A DNA stretch of 46,423 bases, taken from contig JALCLX010000013.1 in the NCBI GenBank assembly GCA_022648165.1, forward strand, positions 1-46,423, read 5' to 3'. The stretch is from Ancrocorticia sp. (GTDB lineage: Bacteria; Actinomycetota; Actinomycetes; Actinomycetales; Actinomycetaceae). Below are positions 26,729 to 34,316 of the stretch, piece after piece. The notes under the pieces were generated by a model. That model had not been told where the DNA came from. It worked only from the letters and a program-made list of their open reading frames with translations, and did no database searches. Made by a program: the position numbers and the translations under genes. The stretch's first letter is position 1, and every line of letters begins with the position of its first letter.

Positions 26729-28024
26729 ATGGACGAGGAAATCTTTGACGTCATCGTGGTGGGCGGCGGAATCGCAGGGGCTACGTGCGCCTATCTGCTC
26801 GCGCAAGAAGGCCATTCTGTAGTGCTCATAGACCGTGGCAGTGAGCCTGGCTCGAAAAATCTTTCAGGGGGAGTGTTCTATTGCCGTGTGATGGAGCAGA
26901 TCTTCCCCGGTTTCACAGAGGCCGCCCCCATCGAACGCCACATCGTACGCAATACGTTGGGCTTTTTGAATCAGAATTCTCACGTTGCCATCAACTATGG
27001 CGATTCCCGTTTAGGGAATCCCGTGAACGCTGTCTCCGTATTACGCGCACCTCTAGATTCGTGGCTTGCCGAACAATGCGAAGAGGCCGGCGTGATGGTG
27101 ATGCCCAGCATCCGCGTGGATTCGCTCATCATGGAAAAGGACCAGTGCGTCGGAGTGCGCGCAGGCGCGGAAGAACTGCGCGCCCGCATCGTCGTCGCCG
27201 CAGATGGCGTGAATTCCTTTCTGGCGCAAGGAGCACGAATTCGCGCAAAAGAGCCCGCACAGAATCTCGCGCTAGGTGTCAAATCCGTGATCCGCCTAGG
27301 CGAGGCCAGCATCAACGAACGCTTCCACGTGTCCGCCAAGGAAGGAGCCGCGTACGCGATCGTTGGTGACGCCACACAGGGTATACCAGGCGGCGGTTTC
27401 CTTTACACAAACAAAGATTCGGTTTCAATTGGGGTAGTGCTTCGGCTGGACGCGCTGGCCGAAAACGGCCTGTCTTCTTCCGATATTCACGACCATTTCC
27501 TGAATCACCCCGCCATTCGCCCGTTAATTGCCGGCGGTGAGCTCCTCGAATACGGCTGCCATCTCACCATCGAGAACGGGCCGCACATGATGAACCACGA
27601 CCTCACCCGGCCCGGTCTCATGATCATCGGCGACGCCGCCGGATTCACGCTCAATACTGGTTTCGCGATCCGCGGTATGGACTTGGCAGCTGGTAGCGCG
27701 CAAGCGGCCGCACAGGCAGCACATGCCGCGTTGCTCTCCGGAGATTATTCGCGCAACGCGATGGACACCTATCCCGCTGCACTCGCCGCATCCTTTGTGG
27801 GCAAAGACTGTGCCACCTACGAAAAGGCTCCCGCTTTCTTCGAGAACCCTCGCCTCTATAGCCAGTACGGTCAGCTCCTCGCCGAAGTGTTCTTCGGGAT
27901 TTATGCAATGGATGGTGCGCCCCATCGCCGCATATCCACCATAGTGCGCGACGCGCTTCGGTTATCTGGCACTAAGGCAACACACATCGTTCGCGATGCA
28001 ATCGCCGCGCTGAGATCTCTGTAG
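26729..28024 (+). CDS. fixC: FAD-dependent ETF-quinone oxidoreductase-like protein (FixC)
   Basis: These 431 residues start with the dinucleotide-binding VIVVGGGIAGATCAYLLAQE. The ETF-QO/FixC features are GSKNLSGGVFY near residue 42-52, VVAADGVNSFLAQ near 158, and the second FAD motif GLMIIGDAAGFTLNTGFAIRG near 300. FixC is membrane-associated and oxidises the FixAB flavoprotein. AAGGAG lies 5 bases before the ATG. It belongs to the fixABCX operon. Confidence 0.93.
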   Translation: MDEEIFDVIVVGGGIAGATCAYLLAQEGHSVVLIDRGSEPGSKNLSGGVFYCRVMEQIFPGFTEAAPIERHIVRNTLGFLNQNSHVAINYGDSRLGNPVNAVSVLRAPLDSWLAEQCEEAGVMVMPSIRVDSLIMEKDQCVGVRAGAEELRARIVVAADGVNSFLAQGARIRAKEPAQNLALGVKSVIRLGEASINERFHVSAKEGAAYAIVGDATQGIPGGGFLYTNKDSVSIGVVLRLDALAENGLSSSDIHDHFLNHPAIRPLIAGGELLEYGCHLTIENGPHMMNHDLTRPGLMIIGDAAGFTLNTGFAIRGMDLAAGSAQAAAQAAHAALLSGDYSRNAMDTYPAALAASFVGKDCATYEKAPAFFENPRLYSQYGQLLAEVFFGIYAMDGAPHRRISTIVRDALRLSGTKATHIVRDAIAALRSL

Positions 28025-28036
28025 AAAGGCACACAC

Positions 28037-28420
28037 ATGGCAAACGAGAACGGCGCGGTTGACGGTAAGGGCGCGGTTGACGGTAAGGGCGCGGTTGACG
28101 GTAAGGGCGCGGTACTAGGGCGCGCGAGCGGTTCCGCCTTCCCCAGCGTCGCTACACGCCTCATGTGTGATTCCTTCGAAACCGATCATGAGGAATCGCA
28201 TATCGAGGTAGACCAAGAACTGGTTCGCGCCACGGGATGCGCGGAGCTGCTGGTCAACATCTGCCCTGCGCACGTCTACTCCCTGAACGCAGACGGCACG
28301 CTCGCCATCGAATACGCTGCATGCCTGGAATGCGGAAGTTGCCTCGCCGTCGCTCCCACGGGCGCATTATCGTGGCACTATCCCGCCGGAGGAATGGGGA
28401 TTGCGTACCGCGAGGGATAA
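28037..28420 (+). CDS. fixX: ferredoxin-like protein FixX with N-terminal heptapeptide-type repeat
   Basis: These 127 residues end in the FixX domain: ICPAHVY, then CLECGSCLAVAPTGALSWHY and GGMGIAYREG. The four Cys (CP plus CLECGSC) suit one [4Fe-4S] cluster. Ordinary FixX is about 95 residues; here the first 30 residues are extra and consist of three copies of a hexapeptide GAVDGK followed by GAVLGRASG. They are encoded by three perfect 18-bp DNA copies placed 15 bases after the ATG. AAAGG stands 7 bases before the ATG. The extension is most likely a recent in-frame tandem expansion with no catalytic role. Confidence 0.9.
   Translation: MANENGAVDGKGAVDGKGAVDGKGAVLGRASGSAFPSVATRLMCDSFETDHEESHIEVDQELVRATGCAELLVNICPAHVYSLNADGTLAIEYAACLECGSCLAVAPTGALSWHYPAGGMGIAYREG
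28052..28105. repeat. 18-bp perfect tandem repeat x3 inside fixX
   Basis: GGCGCGGTTGACGGTAAG is repeated three times at 28052, 28070 and 28088, with a partial fourth unit GGCGCGGTA. Because 18 is a multiple of 3, copy-number changes keep the frame. Confidence 0.97.
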
Positions 28421-28558
28421 CGCGCAATACTGGCAGGCACCCGGGGATGAGACTCGGGGCAGCCCGCGAACGATCCTCACTGCTTCGCGTGCAATGCCGT
28501 TCGCGTGCCACACTCTTGGTCTGCGATGCCGTCCGCGTGCAACAGGCTCGCGCGACAG
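28421..28558. repeat. non-coding stretch with GCRATGCCGTYCGCGTGC repeats
   Basis: Downstream of fixX the unit GCAATGCCGTTCGCGTGC (28491-28508) recurs as GCGATGCCGTCCGCGTGC (28523-28540). No gene is seen. It is the left edge of a 1,433-base non-coding segment between the convergent fixX and lipase genes. Confidence 0.6.
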
Positions 28559-28666
28559 CGACGCCGTCGTCCGGTGTTTTCTCTGCTGGTGTGCTTTTTC
28601 TAGTCGGGAGTGGTGTTTGCGCAGTATTCGGTGCCACCTATGCCCAGTTTCAGCTAGAAAAGGTAT
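28559..28666. repeat. palindromic intergenic element, copy E3 with upstream GACGCCGTC
   Basis: GACGCCGTC (28560-28568) is followed after 22 bases by the 76-bp palindromic element (28591-28666): GTGCTTTTTCTAG on the left and CAGTTTCAGCTAGAAAAG on the right, with GGTGCCACCTATGCC in the centre. The arrangement and spacing are identical to copy E4. Confidence 0.85.
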
Positions 28667-28960
28667 TCGACCATCTGCACCTAGTGTCAGCTTGAAGAGC
28701 GACACGTCCGGGCTGGGCTAGTAAAAGTGCACGCGCGAATCAGTACCTGGTTCCAGAAAATACTCGGGTGGAATTCTGGCGCTGTCATAGAGCCTTTTGC
28801 ATTGGTGGAGCTACGTTGTGTCAAGGGCAGGGTTGTTGTCGGCCGGCGTGGTCCCCCGGTGGTTATGGGCAGGTGTTTAGGCGGTTCTGGGCGGGTGTCT
28901 TGACGACGCCGTCGCCCAACAAGTCCACTGGGGCGTAACAAGTCCACTGTGGCACAGCAA

Positions 28961-29053
28961 GTCCACTCCGGTGCCATCTGTTGCAGGTCTGCTCTCGCGT
29001 AACAAGCCCACCCAGGCTAGGGTTTCGGCGGCGCCGTCGCCCAACAAGTCCAC
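28961..29053. repeat. 93-bp exact direct repeat, copy 1
   Basis: The 93 bases beginning GTCCACTCCGGTGCCATCTG and ending CCAACAAGTCCAC recur without a mismatch at 29344-29436. The rest of the array is degenerate, so this is a recent duplication or gene-conversion event. Confidence 0.95.
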
Positions 29054-29343
29054 GCTGGCGGAACACGTTTGCTGTGGTGTAACGGGTTTGCCTGGAGGTG
29101 TTTGATTACGGGTGTGTCGAGGGCGCCTGGGTGGGGTTGTTGCGCGCGCGTCGGGTTGTTGTGCGTGAGGGGACCAATAACAGTGTCGAGTGTGGACTTG
29201 TTACACGAGCGACGGGAATGTTGCGCCTCGGCTAACAGAATCCATGCGCTGAGGCGTAACAACTATTACCCGGATGCAACAAGTCCACCCGCACGCCGCC
29301 TGCAGGCCTGTTCTCGCGTAACAAGTCCACTGGGGGGTAGCAC

Positions 29344-29436
29344 GTCCACTCCGGTGCCATCTGTTGCAGGTCTGCTCTCGCGTAACAAGCCCACCCAGGC
29401 TAGGGTTTCGGCGGCGCCGTCGCCCAACAAGTCCAC
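29344..29436. repeat. 93-bp exact direct repeat, copy 2
   Basis: This is the second copy of the 93-bp repeat, 383 bp downstream of copy 1 and in the same orientation. Confidence 0.95.
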
Positions 29437-29574
29437 TGTGGCGCAACAAATCTGCCTGCGCCGCGCGCAGATCTGCTCTCGCGTAACACGTCCGCCCGCA
29501 GGCGCGGTATTCCCGTGTTGGGGCGCGTAACAAGTTCACTGGGGCGCAACATGTCCGCTTCCCCCCGATCTGAT

Positions 29575-29690
29575 CCCTCCCCGGGACGGGAACGGAGTCC
29601 CCGTCGCCGCCGCCGCGAAGGACTTCTACCCTGAGCTCCCTGCCGGGACGGGAACGATCTCCTCGCGGGACGAGAACGGAGACTGCCACC
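29575..29690. repeat. GGGACGGGAACG repeats, three copies
   Basis: CGGGACGGGAACGGAGTCC, CGGGACGGGAACGATCTCC and CGGGACGAGAACGGAGACT occur near 29582, 29644 and 29668. They form a further repeat family of about 20 bp next to the GTAACAAG array. No gene is seen. Confidence 0.7.
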
Positions 29691-29714
29691 ACGCTCACGG
29701 AGAGAGGCATGTTC

Positions 29715-29827
29715 GACGACGACGCCGTCGTGCGGCGCCTTCTCTGCAGGTGTGCTTTTTCTAGCCGAAAGCGGTGATTCCCCAGCACCCAGTGCCACCT
29801 GCACCCAGTTTCAGCTAGAAAAAGCAC
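29715..29827. repeat. palindromic intergenic element, copy E4 (best preserved)
   Basis: ACGACGCCGTCGT (29718-29730) is a perfect small palindrome. After 22 bases comes the 76-bp element: GTGCTTTTTCTAGCCGAAAG (29752-29771) ... CAGTTTCAGCTAGAAAAAGCAC (ending 29827). The centre holds AGTGCCACCTGCACC. It ends 26 bases from the lipase stop, on the 3' side of that gene. Confidence 0.88.
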
Positions 29828-29853
29828 ACGGCCGCAACACACGCAGAGTTCCC

Positions 29854-31152
29854 TTATTCCGCTGCCTCCTGGCATGTGGAAGGTTGCTCTCCCTGGGCAA
29901 CTGCATCCGCCCATTGGTACAGATCGTCAATGAGCGGCGAATCGGGAGCCACCACGCCCAAATGGGATAAGCCTGCATACTCGTGGACGGAAACCGTTTT
30001 GCCCGCCGCACATAATTCTGAGGCGAAACTGCGCTGCATGGAGATCGGTATCACCTCATCTTCAACGCCTTGCCCAAGGAAGATGGGCGCTGGCACGTCA
30101 CCGGAGGCAATGTTCTGAGCGAGCCGGTCGCGAATGGCTCCGTCGCTTATGTCGATGCTGTAGAGAGGCTTGTCAAGCCCGAGCGCTAACGCTACGCCAG
30201 CAGAAACCGTGGTGGGTTTCTCCGTCACGCATCGGCTGGCAAATGCTTTCACAATACCGATCCCGGCGGGATTGACCACGTCGTTGAGATGGACGTCCGA
30301 ATATTCTTCCGCGTATGGCACTAATACCAGCGCAATAACCACTTTGGAAAGAGCGCTGGACTGCGCGTCAACAACACTTGTGGCAAGGCTCAGCGGATCG
30401 CGCGCCGCCGATAATGCAGCCACGCCCAGGACGTCGATGTCTGGCGCATAGTCTGCCGCTATCTGGCCCGCCCATAGAGCCGCATGCCCTCCTTGAGAAT
30501 GGCCCCAGATCCAGGCGTGCTCTGAGGCGTGAGCCTCCTGGATATGCGTTGCCGCGCGAATCGCGTCGAGGGTGGCGCGGCCCTCTCCTTGTCCCACGAG
30601 GTAGGGATACTTCCCGCTCGTCCCTTGACCCGGGTAATCGGTCGCAACAATCACCCATCCGCGTTCGATCGCTCGCGAAATCCCTGGGATCGCCTCCTCT
30701 GTCAGCGCTTCGCTACCCACGCTCGGACCGCACGATTGTGCTACCCCGGTGGTACCGTGCTCCCATGCGAGAACGGTTCGTTTGCCGTCCGAAGTGCTGG
30801 TCGGATAGGTAACGACGGCGCTAGCGAGGGCCGGAGAACCGTCCGAGTACGTGGTTGAATACAGTATCTTGACGGCTTTCGCTCCGTCGGGTACGACGCC
30901 GTCGTAGGTTTCGGTCCTCACAACGGTACCGGGGGTCTCTGGAATGGTGCCACTCCACGAATAAAAACTGTCTACGCGAGCTATACCGGTTCGCAGTTGC
31001 ACGGAACCTATGAGTGAGAGTACCGATATGACGGCGCAAAACGCGGCAATTGCATACCGCCATCCGGTGGAAGAGAAAGGCGGTTTTTTACGGCGAAATA
31101 ACGCAGAAACCACGAAGGCCAGCCCAAGCACGATACACGAAGGCCAGCCCAA
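29854..31152 (-). CDS. secretory-lipase-type alpha/beta hydrolase (C-terminal part of a split gene)
   Basis: The catalytic domain shows WEHGTTG and ATDYPGQGTSG, then the nucleophile elbow WGHSQGG, an acid candidate in GQGVEDEVIPIS, and the final His in YAGLSHLG. This is the arrangement of the secretory lipase (LIP) family. The N-terminus has one complete membrane helix (YAIAAFCAVISVLSLIGSV) preceded by half of another (IVLGLAFVVSALF). Upstream on the same strand a membrane-protein ORF ends inside a 25-bp tandem duplication; removing one copy gives one continuous protein of about 588 residues with five or six helices followed by this hydrolase. As it stands, translation of the lipase part would need an internal start such as GTG/ATG near 31152. 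Substrate unknown; a lipid ester is likely. Confidence 0.85.
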   Translation of the reverse strand: MGWPSCIVLGLAFVVSALFRRKKPPFSSTGWRYAIAAFCAVISVLSLIGSVQLRTGIARVDSFYSWSGTIPETPGTVVRTETYDGVVPDGAKAVKILYSTTYSDGSPALASAVVTYPTSTSDGKRTVLAWEHGTTGVAQSCGPSVGSEALTEEAIPGISRAIERGWVIVATDYPGQGTSGKYPYLVGQGEGRATLDAIRAATHIQEAHASEHAWIWGHSQGGHAALWAGQIAADYAPDIDVLGVAALSAARDPLSLATSVVDAQSSALSKVVIALVLVPYAEEYSDVHLNDVVNPAGIGIVKAFASRCVTEKPTTVSAGVALALGLDKPLYSIDISDGAIRDRLAQNIASGDVPAPIFLGQGVEDEVIPISMQRSFASELCAAGKTVSVHEYAGLSHLGVVAPDSPLIDDLYQWADAVAQGEQPSTCQEAAE

Positions 31153-31645
31153 GCACGATAAAGGATGCGGAGACCGCTACTGAAACAACAACCGTTGCGG
31201 CATCGGGCCAAAGCCAGAATAAGTATGCGCCTATGGCGTTCGCGATGACGAATACGCCGTCTGCTGCGCGCTCTTTTCCGCTTCGGCGGGGCCGGATCAT
31301 GAGGCGGAACAAGCGAATCGCGTTGATACCAAGGACAACTGCAAGGGCATAGGGAAGCCATTCGGCGACGAACGCCACGTGGGTTACGATCATGCCAGCT
31401 GCAGCGACCAGCGCAAGCGCTGCGAACCAGGCCCACGGCCTGCGCCAGTACGAAGCCACGAGGAGCACGCCTGCAATACCGGCGCCTGCGCCGATCAGCA
31501 CTACTACGATGCCGTAGGCGGTCAGTGGACGCACTATTAACGTGAGTCCAACGACAGCAAAGACGAGCCCGCTTATCACAACAGCACACGTGCGCTGTGA
31601 CATGCATGTGCCCAGCACAGACCGGATGCTCCATTTCCCAGTCAC
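31088..31645 (-). CDS. membrane domain of the split lipase gene (HdeD/DUF308-like)
   Basis: From the GTG at 31645 (AGGGGG 6 bases upstream) the ORF gives about 185 residues with five or six hydrophobic segments (CAVVISGLVFAVVGLTLIV, GIVVVLIGAGAGIAGVLLV and so on), resembling DUF308/HdeD membrane bundles. It ends SFIVLGLAFVYRAWAGLRG then FCVISP, where the last residues come from reading the second copy of a 25-bp duplication in the wrong frame. With one copy it reads SFIVLGLAFVVSALFRRKKP and continues into the lipase. I see it as the 5' part of one broken gene. An ATG at 31604 is the alternative start. Confidence 0.7.
   Translation of the reverse strand: MTGKWSIRSVLGTCMSQRTCAVVISGLVFAVVGLTLIVRPLTAYGIVVVLIGAGAGIAGVLLVASYWRRPWAWFAALALVAAAGMIVTHVAFVAEWLPYALAVVLGINAIRLFRLMIRPRRSGKERAADGVFVIANAIGAYLFWLWPDAATVVVSVAVSASFIVLGLAFVYRAWAGLRGFCVISP
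31111..31160. repeat. 25-bp perfect tandem duplication that splits the membrane-lipase gene
   Basis: The 25 bases starting CACGAAGGCCAGCCC are present twice with no gap (31111-31135 and 31136-31160). Since 25 is not a multiple of 3, the second copy shifts the frame. Deleting one copy makes the region 29854-31645 a single 589-codon frame. Confidence 0.97.
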
Positions 31646-31785
31646 GCTGTGCCCCCTGAAACTGTGACGTGCAGATCTTCGCAGCTGTGCGGCGCGGCTG
31701 ACTCGCACCGCAAAGCACCCCCGCCGCACGTTGGTGAGATTACCAGCATATCGCCTCTGAGCTGCGGTTAGGACGCTACTCCAGG

Positions 31786-31844
31786 AAAAAGGGGCGCGCT
31801 ATGCGGGGGTGCGCCGGCTGCTGTCTCCGGCACACCCCCGCATA
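31786..31844 (-). terminator. strong rho-independent terminator after the FAD-protein gene
   Basis: A stem of about 18 bp (TATGCGGGGGTG..GCCGG at 31800-31817 with CCGG..CACCCCCGCATA at 31827-31844, one mismatch) is followed on the minus strand by GCGCGCCCCTTTTT (T run at 31786-31790). It begins 5 bases after the stop codon of the flavoprotein gene. Confidence 0.88.
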
Positions 31845-31848
31845 TGAA

Positions 31849-33567
31849 TCACGCTACGTCAGCAGATGCAGCCGTGTCCGCGATGATCTTCCCGAATACA
31901 AGGCCCTGACCGATCGTCGCTCCAGCACCAGGATATGTACGGCCAAACACATTTGCTGCGTTATTGCCTTGTGCGTAGAGCCCCTTGATTGGGCTCCCGT
32001 CTTTCGCCAGAACTCGTCCGTGCTCGTCGGCTGTCAAACCACCGCATGTCCCCAAGTCCGACAGCACAACCTTGACGGCATACAGCTTGCCTTCCAGCGG
32101 GCGCAGATTCGCGTTCGGCGCAACAGTGGGATCCCCGTAATAACGATCGTATGCACTATTCCCACGGCCGAATTCATGATCCTCGCCCAGGTAGCCGGCC
32201 TGCTGGAAATCGGTGAACGTCTGAGTGAACGCGTCCACGGGAACTCCGATCTTGCGGCCGATCTCCGCCGCGTCGTCGCCCCTAACCGCGATGCCCGCAT
32301 CGTACCATTCCTTCGGAATTGGAAGCCCGGGGAACAGAACACCAGCGAACATGTACCGATCGCGGTACTTCTGGTCGAATACCAGCCACATGTCGCCCAC
32401 CGGATCACCGCTTGCTGCGCGCTTCAACACGGTCTGACCAAACGACATGTAATCAATCGCTTCATTGATGAAGCGCTTGCCGTGACGGTCCACGATGAAA
32501 GAACCTGGAAGTGAACGCTCCGCAAGTAGCACCTGCGGATATTCTCCTTCACTCAGCGGCTCAATGGCCGGGAACCACCACGATTCCTCCATGAGTGCGA
32601 TGCCAGCTCCGATGTTCATGCCGGCTTTAATTCCGTCTCCCGTGTTTCCGTCGGACGCAAGCGTGACATCTTTCTCAAGAATCGGAGACTGGTACTTTCT
32701 CCGCATCTCCATATCGTGGTCGTAACCACCCGCAGCGAGAACCACGCCGCGGCGAGCTTTCACCGTGACGGTCTGGCCATCCTGTGTCACTTTCGCACCT
32801 GTCACAGCACCGTCTTCAATGATGAGTTCGGTGAGGCTCGTGCGCGTCCACACCGGTACACCGTGCTGGAGTAAGCCGGCGAACATGCCTGCAGCGAGCG
32901 CCTGCCCGCCAGCAACATACTCGCGGCGCAGTGCCAAGCCACCAACACCTTGCGTCGCGCGCTTGACAATACGCGGCATCGCCCGAACTGGGGTGCGAAC
33001 CATAAGATTCATCCACTTGTAATCGGCGCCCGTCACAGGCATGGGAATCGGAGCATCCATCACCCCTGGACGAAGGCGTCCACGCTCCTCACCCAGAACA
33101 GCTGCGTTGAAGGGTTTGCATTCGCAGCTGCGCCCCACCGCACTGCCGCCAGGGTTCTCCGGATGGTAATCCGAATAGCCCTTAGCCCAGAAGAACTCCA
33201 TGGGGGTCATCCGTTCCAGCATACTCACGGCGTCCGCGCCATGATCGATGAACGCCTGCCACCGTTTCTGCGGCGCATCGCCACCTACCAAAGAACCGAT
33301 ATACGCCTCGATATCTTCCTTCTCGGTGCGTGCGCCCTCGTTCGCAAGAACGTGGTTCGGTGGAATCCAGAATGCTCCACCTGAACGTGCCGTCGAACCT
33401 CCCACGTAATCGGTTTTCTCGATCACTAAGGCAGACAGGCCGCGATCTACAGCACCGAGTGCCGCTGCCATACCGGTGCCTGAGCCTACAACGAGGAGGT
33501 CAACTTCTGTATCATGCGCTTTGGGTCCTTCGGGGATCTTCTTGTCAACCACTGCCACTCCTGACAC
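31849..33567 (-). CDS. FAD-dependent 3-ketosteroid dehydrogenase-like oxidoreductase
   Basis: This flavoprotein of the fumarate reductase/3-ketosteroid-delta-1-dehydrogenase superfamily has 572 residues. The FAD motif LLVVGSGTGMAAALGAVDRG lies near 24-43, and EKTDYVGGSTARSGGAFWIP follows near 50-69. The segment GYSDYHPENPGGSAVGRS and the C-terminal GLYAQGNNAANVFGRTYPGA with the YPGAG motif (about 545-549) match KstD-type enzymes, where this Tyr and Gly act in catalysis. It would desaturate or reduce ring A of 3-keto steroids; a fumarate-reductase-like activity on another enone is the alternative. Two GTG starts compete: 33567 (AAGGA upstream) and 33552 (AGGAG 5 bases upstream). It is divergent from a tetR gene with a perfect 20-bp palindrome between them. 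Confidence 0.82.
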   Translation of the reverse strand: MSGVAVVDKKIPEGPKAHDTEVDLLVVGSGTGMAAALGAVDRGLSALVIEKTDYVGGSTARSGGAFWIPPNHVLANEGARTEKEDIEAYIGSLVGGDAPQKRWQAFIDHGADAVSMLERMTPMEFFWAKGYSDYHPENPGGSAVGRSCECKPFNAAVLGEERGRLRPGVMDAPIPMPVTGADYKWMNLMVRTPVRAMPRIVKRATQGVGGLALRREYVAGGQALAAGMFAGLLQHGVPVWTRTSLTELIIEDGAVTGAKVTQDGQTVTVKARRGVVLAAGGYDHDMEMRRKYQSPILEKDVTLASDGNTGDGIKAGMNIGAGIALMEESWWFPAIEPLSEGEYPQVLLAERSLPGSFIVDRHGKRFINEAIDYMSFGQTVLKRAASGDPVGDMWLVFDQKYRDRYMFAGVLFPGLPIPKEWYDAGIAVRGDDAAEIGRKIGVPVDAFTQTFTDFQQAGYLGEDHEFGRGNSAYDRYYGDPTVAPNANLRPLEGKLYAVKVVLSDLGTCGGLTADEHGRVLAKDGSPIKGLYAQGNNAANVFGRTYPGAGATIGQGLVFGKIIADTAASADVA

Positions 33568-33621
33568 TCTGGGTCCTTAGCCCCCTCTCCACTGAGGGGC
33601 TTGACACTTAGTATGGAGACT

Positions 33622-33641
33622 AACTTGCCGATCGGCAAGTT
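33622..33641. promoter_or_regulatory. perfect 20-bp palindromic operator between flavoprotein and tetR
   Basis: AACTTGCCGATCGGCAAGTT is a perfect palindrome in the divergent promoter region, 24 bases before the tetR start and 54 before the flavoprotein start. This is the usual place and form of a TetR-family operator. A minus-strand promoter TTGCCG-N17-CATACT would overlap it. Confidence 0.8.
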
Positions 33642-33665
33642 TTTTCGGAAAATCGGAGCAATGTA

Positions 33666-34211
33666 GTGACCAGAGGCAAGTCGAGCCCCGCAGCAATTCA
33701 ACAAGCAGCGCTTGAACTATTTGCAGATCATGGCGTAGCCGGAACCTCGCTGCAGATGATTGCAACGAAACTCGGTGTCACCAAGGCAGCGCTTTACCAC
33801 CATTACAAGACGAAAGACGGCATCATCCGCGCGGTCATCGCACCAGCGATGAAAGGCTTCGAAGAAATGGTTGCTGCGGCACGAACGTTGCCCGAAGCCT
33901 CGCAAAAGCAACATTATTTGATCCGTGCACTCGCTGATCAAGCCGTGCACAACCGCCAGCTCTACCTAGTGATGCTGCAAGATTCATCGGCAACCACGCT
34001 CATGGAACGGGATCCTGACTACCGAAAGATCTTCGAGGAAATGCAAATGATCCTCTGCGGAGAGAACCTCGGCCCGGAGGCAGTCCTCCGAGTGACGATG
34101 TTTCTTATGTCGCTGGTCGCTCCTGTCCAAGCTTCGCGCTCCGTGGACATCAACGATGCAACACTCCGCCAAACAATCATCGATGTCGGCGAAACGATTC
34201 TGCGATGTTGA
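33666..34211 (+). CDS. TetR/AcrR family transcriptional regulator
   Basis: These 181 residues carry a TetR-type N-terminal helix-turn-helix (AIQQAALELFADHGVAGTSL, then QMIATKLGVTKAALYHHYKT) and an unassigned all-alpha ligand domain. The GTG start has GGAG 7 bases upstream. It most likely represses itself and the divergent flavoprotein through the palindrome at 33622-33641, and perhaps the epimerase gene 105 bases downstream. The ligand may be the flavoprotein's substrate, possibly a steroid or its CoA derivative (inference). Confidence 0.92.
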   Translation: MTRGKSSPAAIQQAALELFADHGVAGTSLQMIATKLGVTKAALYHHYKTKDGIIRAVIAPAMKGFEEMVAAARTLPEASQKQHYLIRALADQAVHNRQLYLVMLQDSSATTLMERDPDYRKIFEEMQMILCGENLGPEAVLRVTMFLMSLVAPVQASRSVDINDATLRQTIIDVGETILRC

Positions 34212-34316
34212 ACGCTGCGGCTACCGCCGCACTGGAATGAGCCACACGCACTGGAAAGAGCTGCTGGCCACCGAACCTGAACAACCAGCATTCTGACTGA
34301 ACCGGAAAGGAAAACC

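Larger units (their letters stand above)
28910..29565. repeat. long GTAACAAGTCCAC array
   Basis: AAGTCCAC cores recur at 28921, 28940 and 28959 (exact 19-bp period) and continue in degenerate form, some inverted, to about 29565. GCGTAACAAG, CCCAACAAG and GCAACAAG versions alternate with GC-rich spacers such as GGCGCCGTCGCC. It contains the 93-bp exact duplication at 28961/29344. This is the largest of three arrays with the same core. There is no coding evidence and no uniform spacing of CRISPR type. Confidence 0.8.

Noticed and set aside
26618-26815. Small minus-strand ORFs in fixB/fixC
   Set aside because: Shadows of the real genes with no independent support.
28037-28420. FixX with a missing cluster Cys (VAP instead of VCP)
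   Set aside because: FixX proteins use CP plus CxxCxxC; the E. coli protein, from memory, also lacks the fourth Cys at this place, so the site is complete.
28910-29565. CRISPR array
   Set aside because: Repeats are degenerate, about 19-22 bp, with no uniform spacers and some inverted units; no cas gene is nearby.
29752-29827. Palindromic elements as rho-independent terminators
   Set aside because: The T run precedes and the A run follows the stem in both orientations, opposite to a terminator.
29201-29914. 237-residue minus-strand ORF through the repeats
   Set aside because: Cys/Arg-rich translation of repeat DNA; no domain, no ribosome site, contains both arms of palindrome E4.
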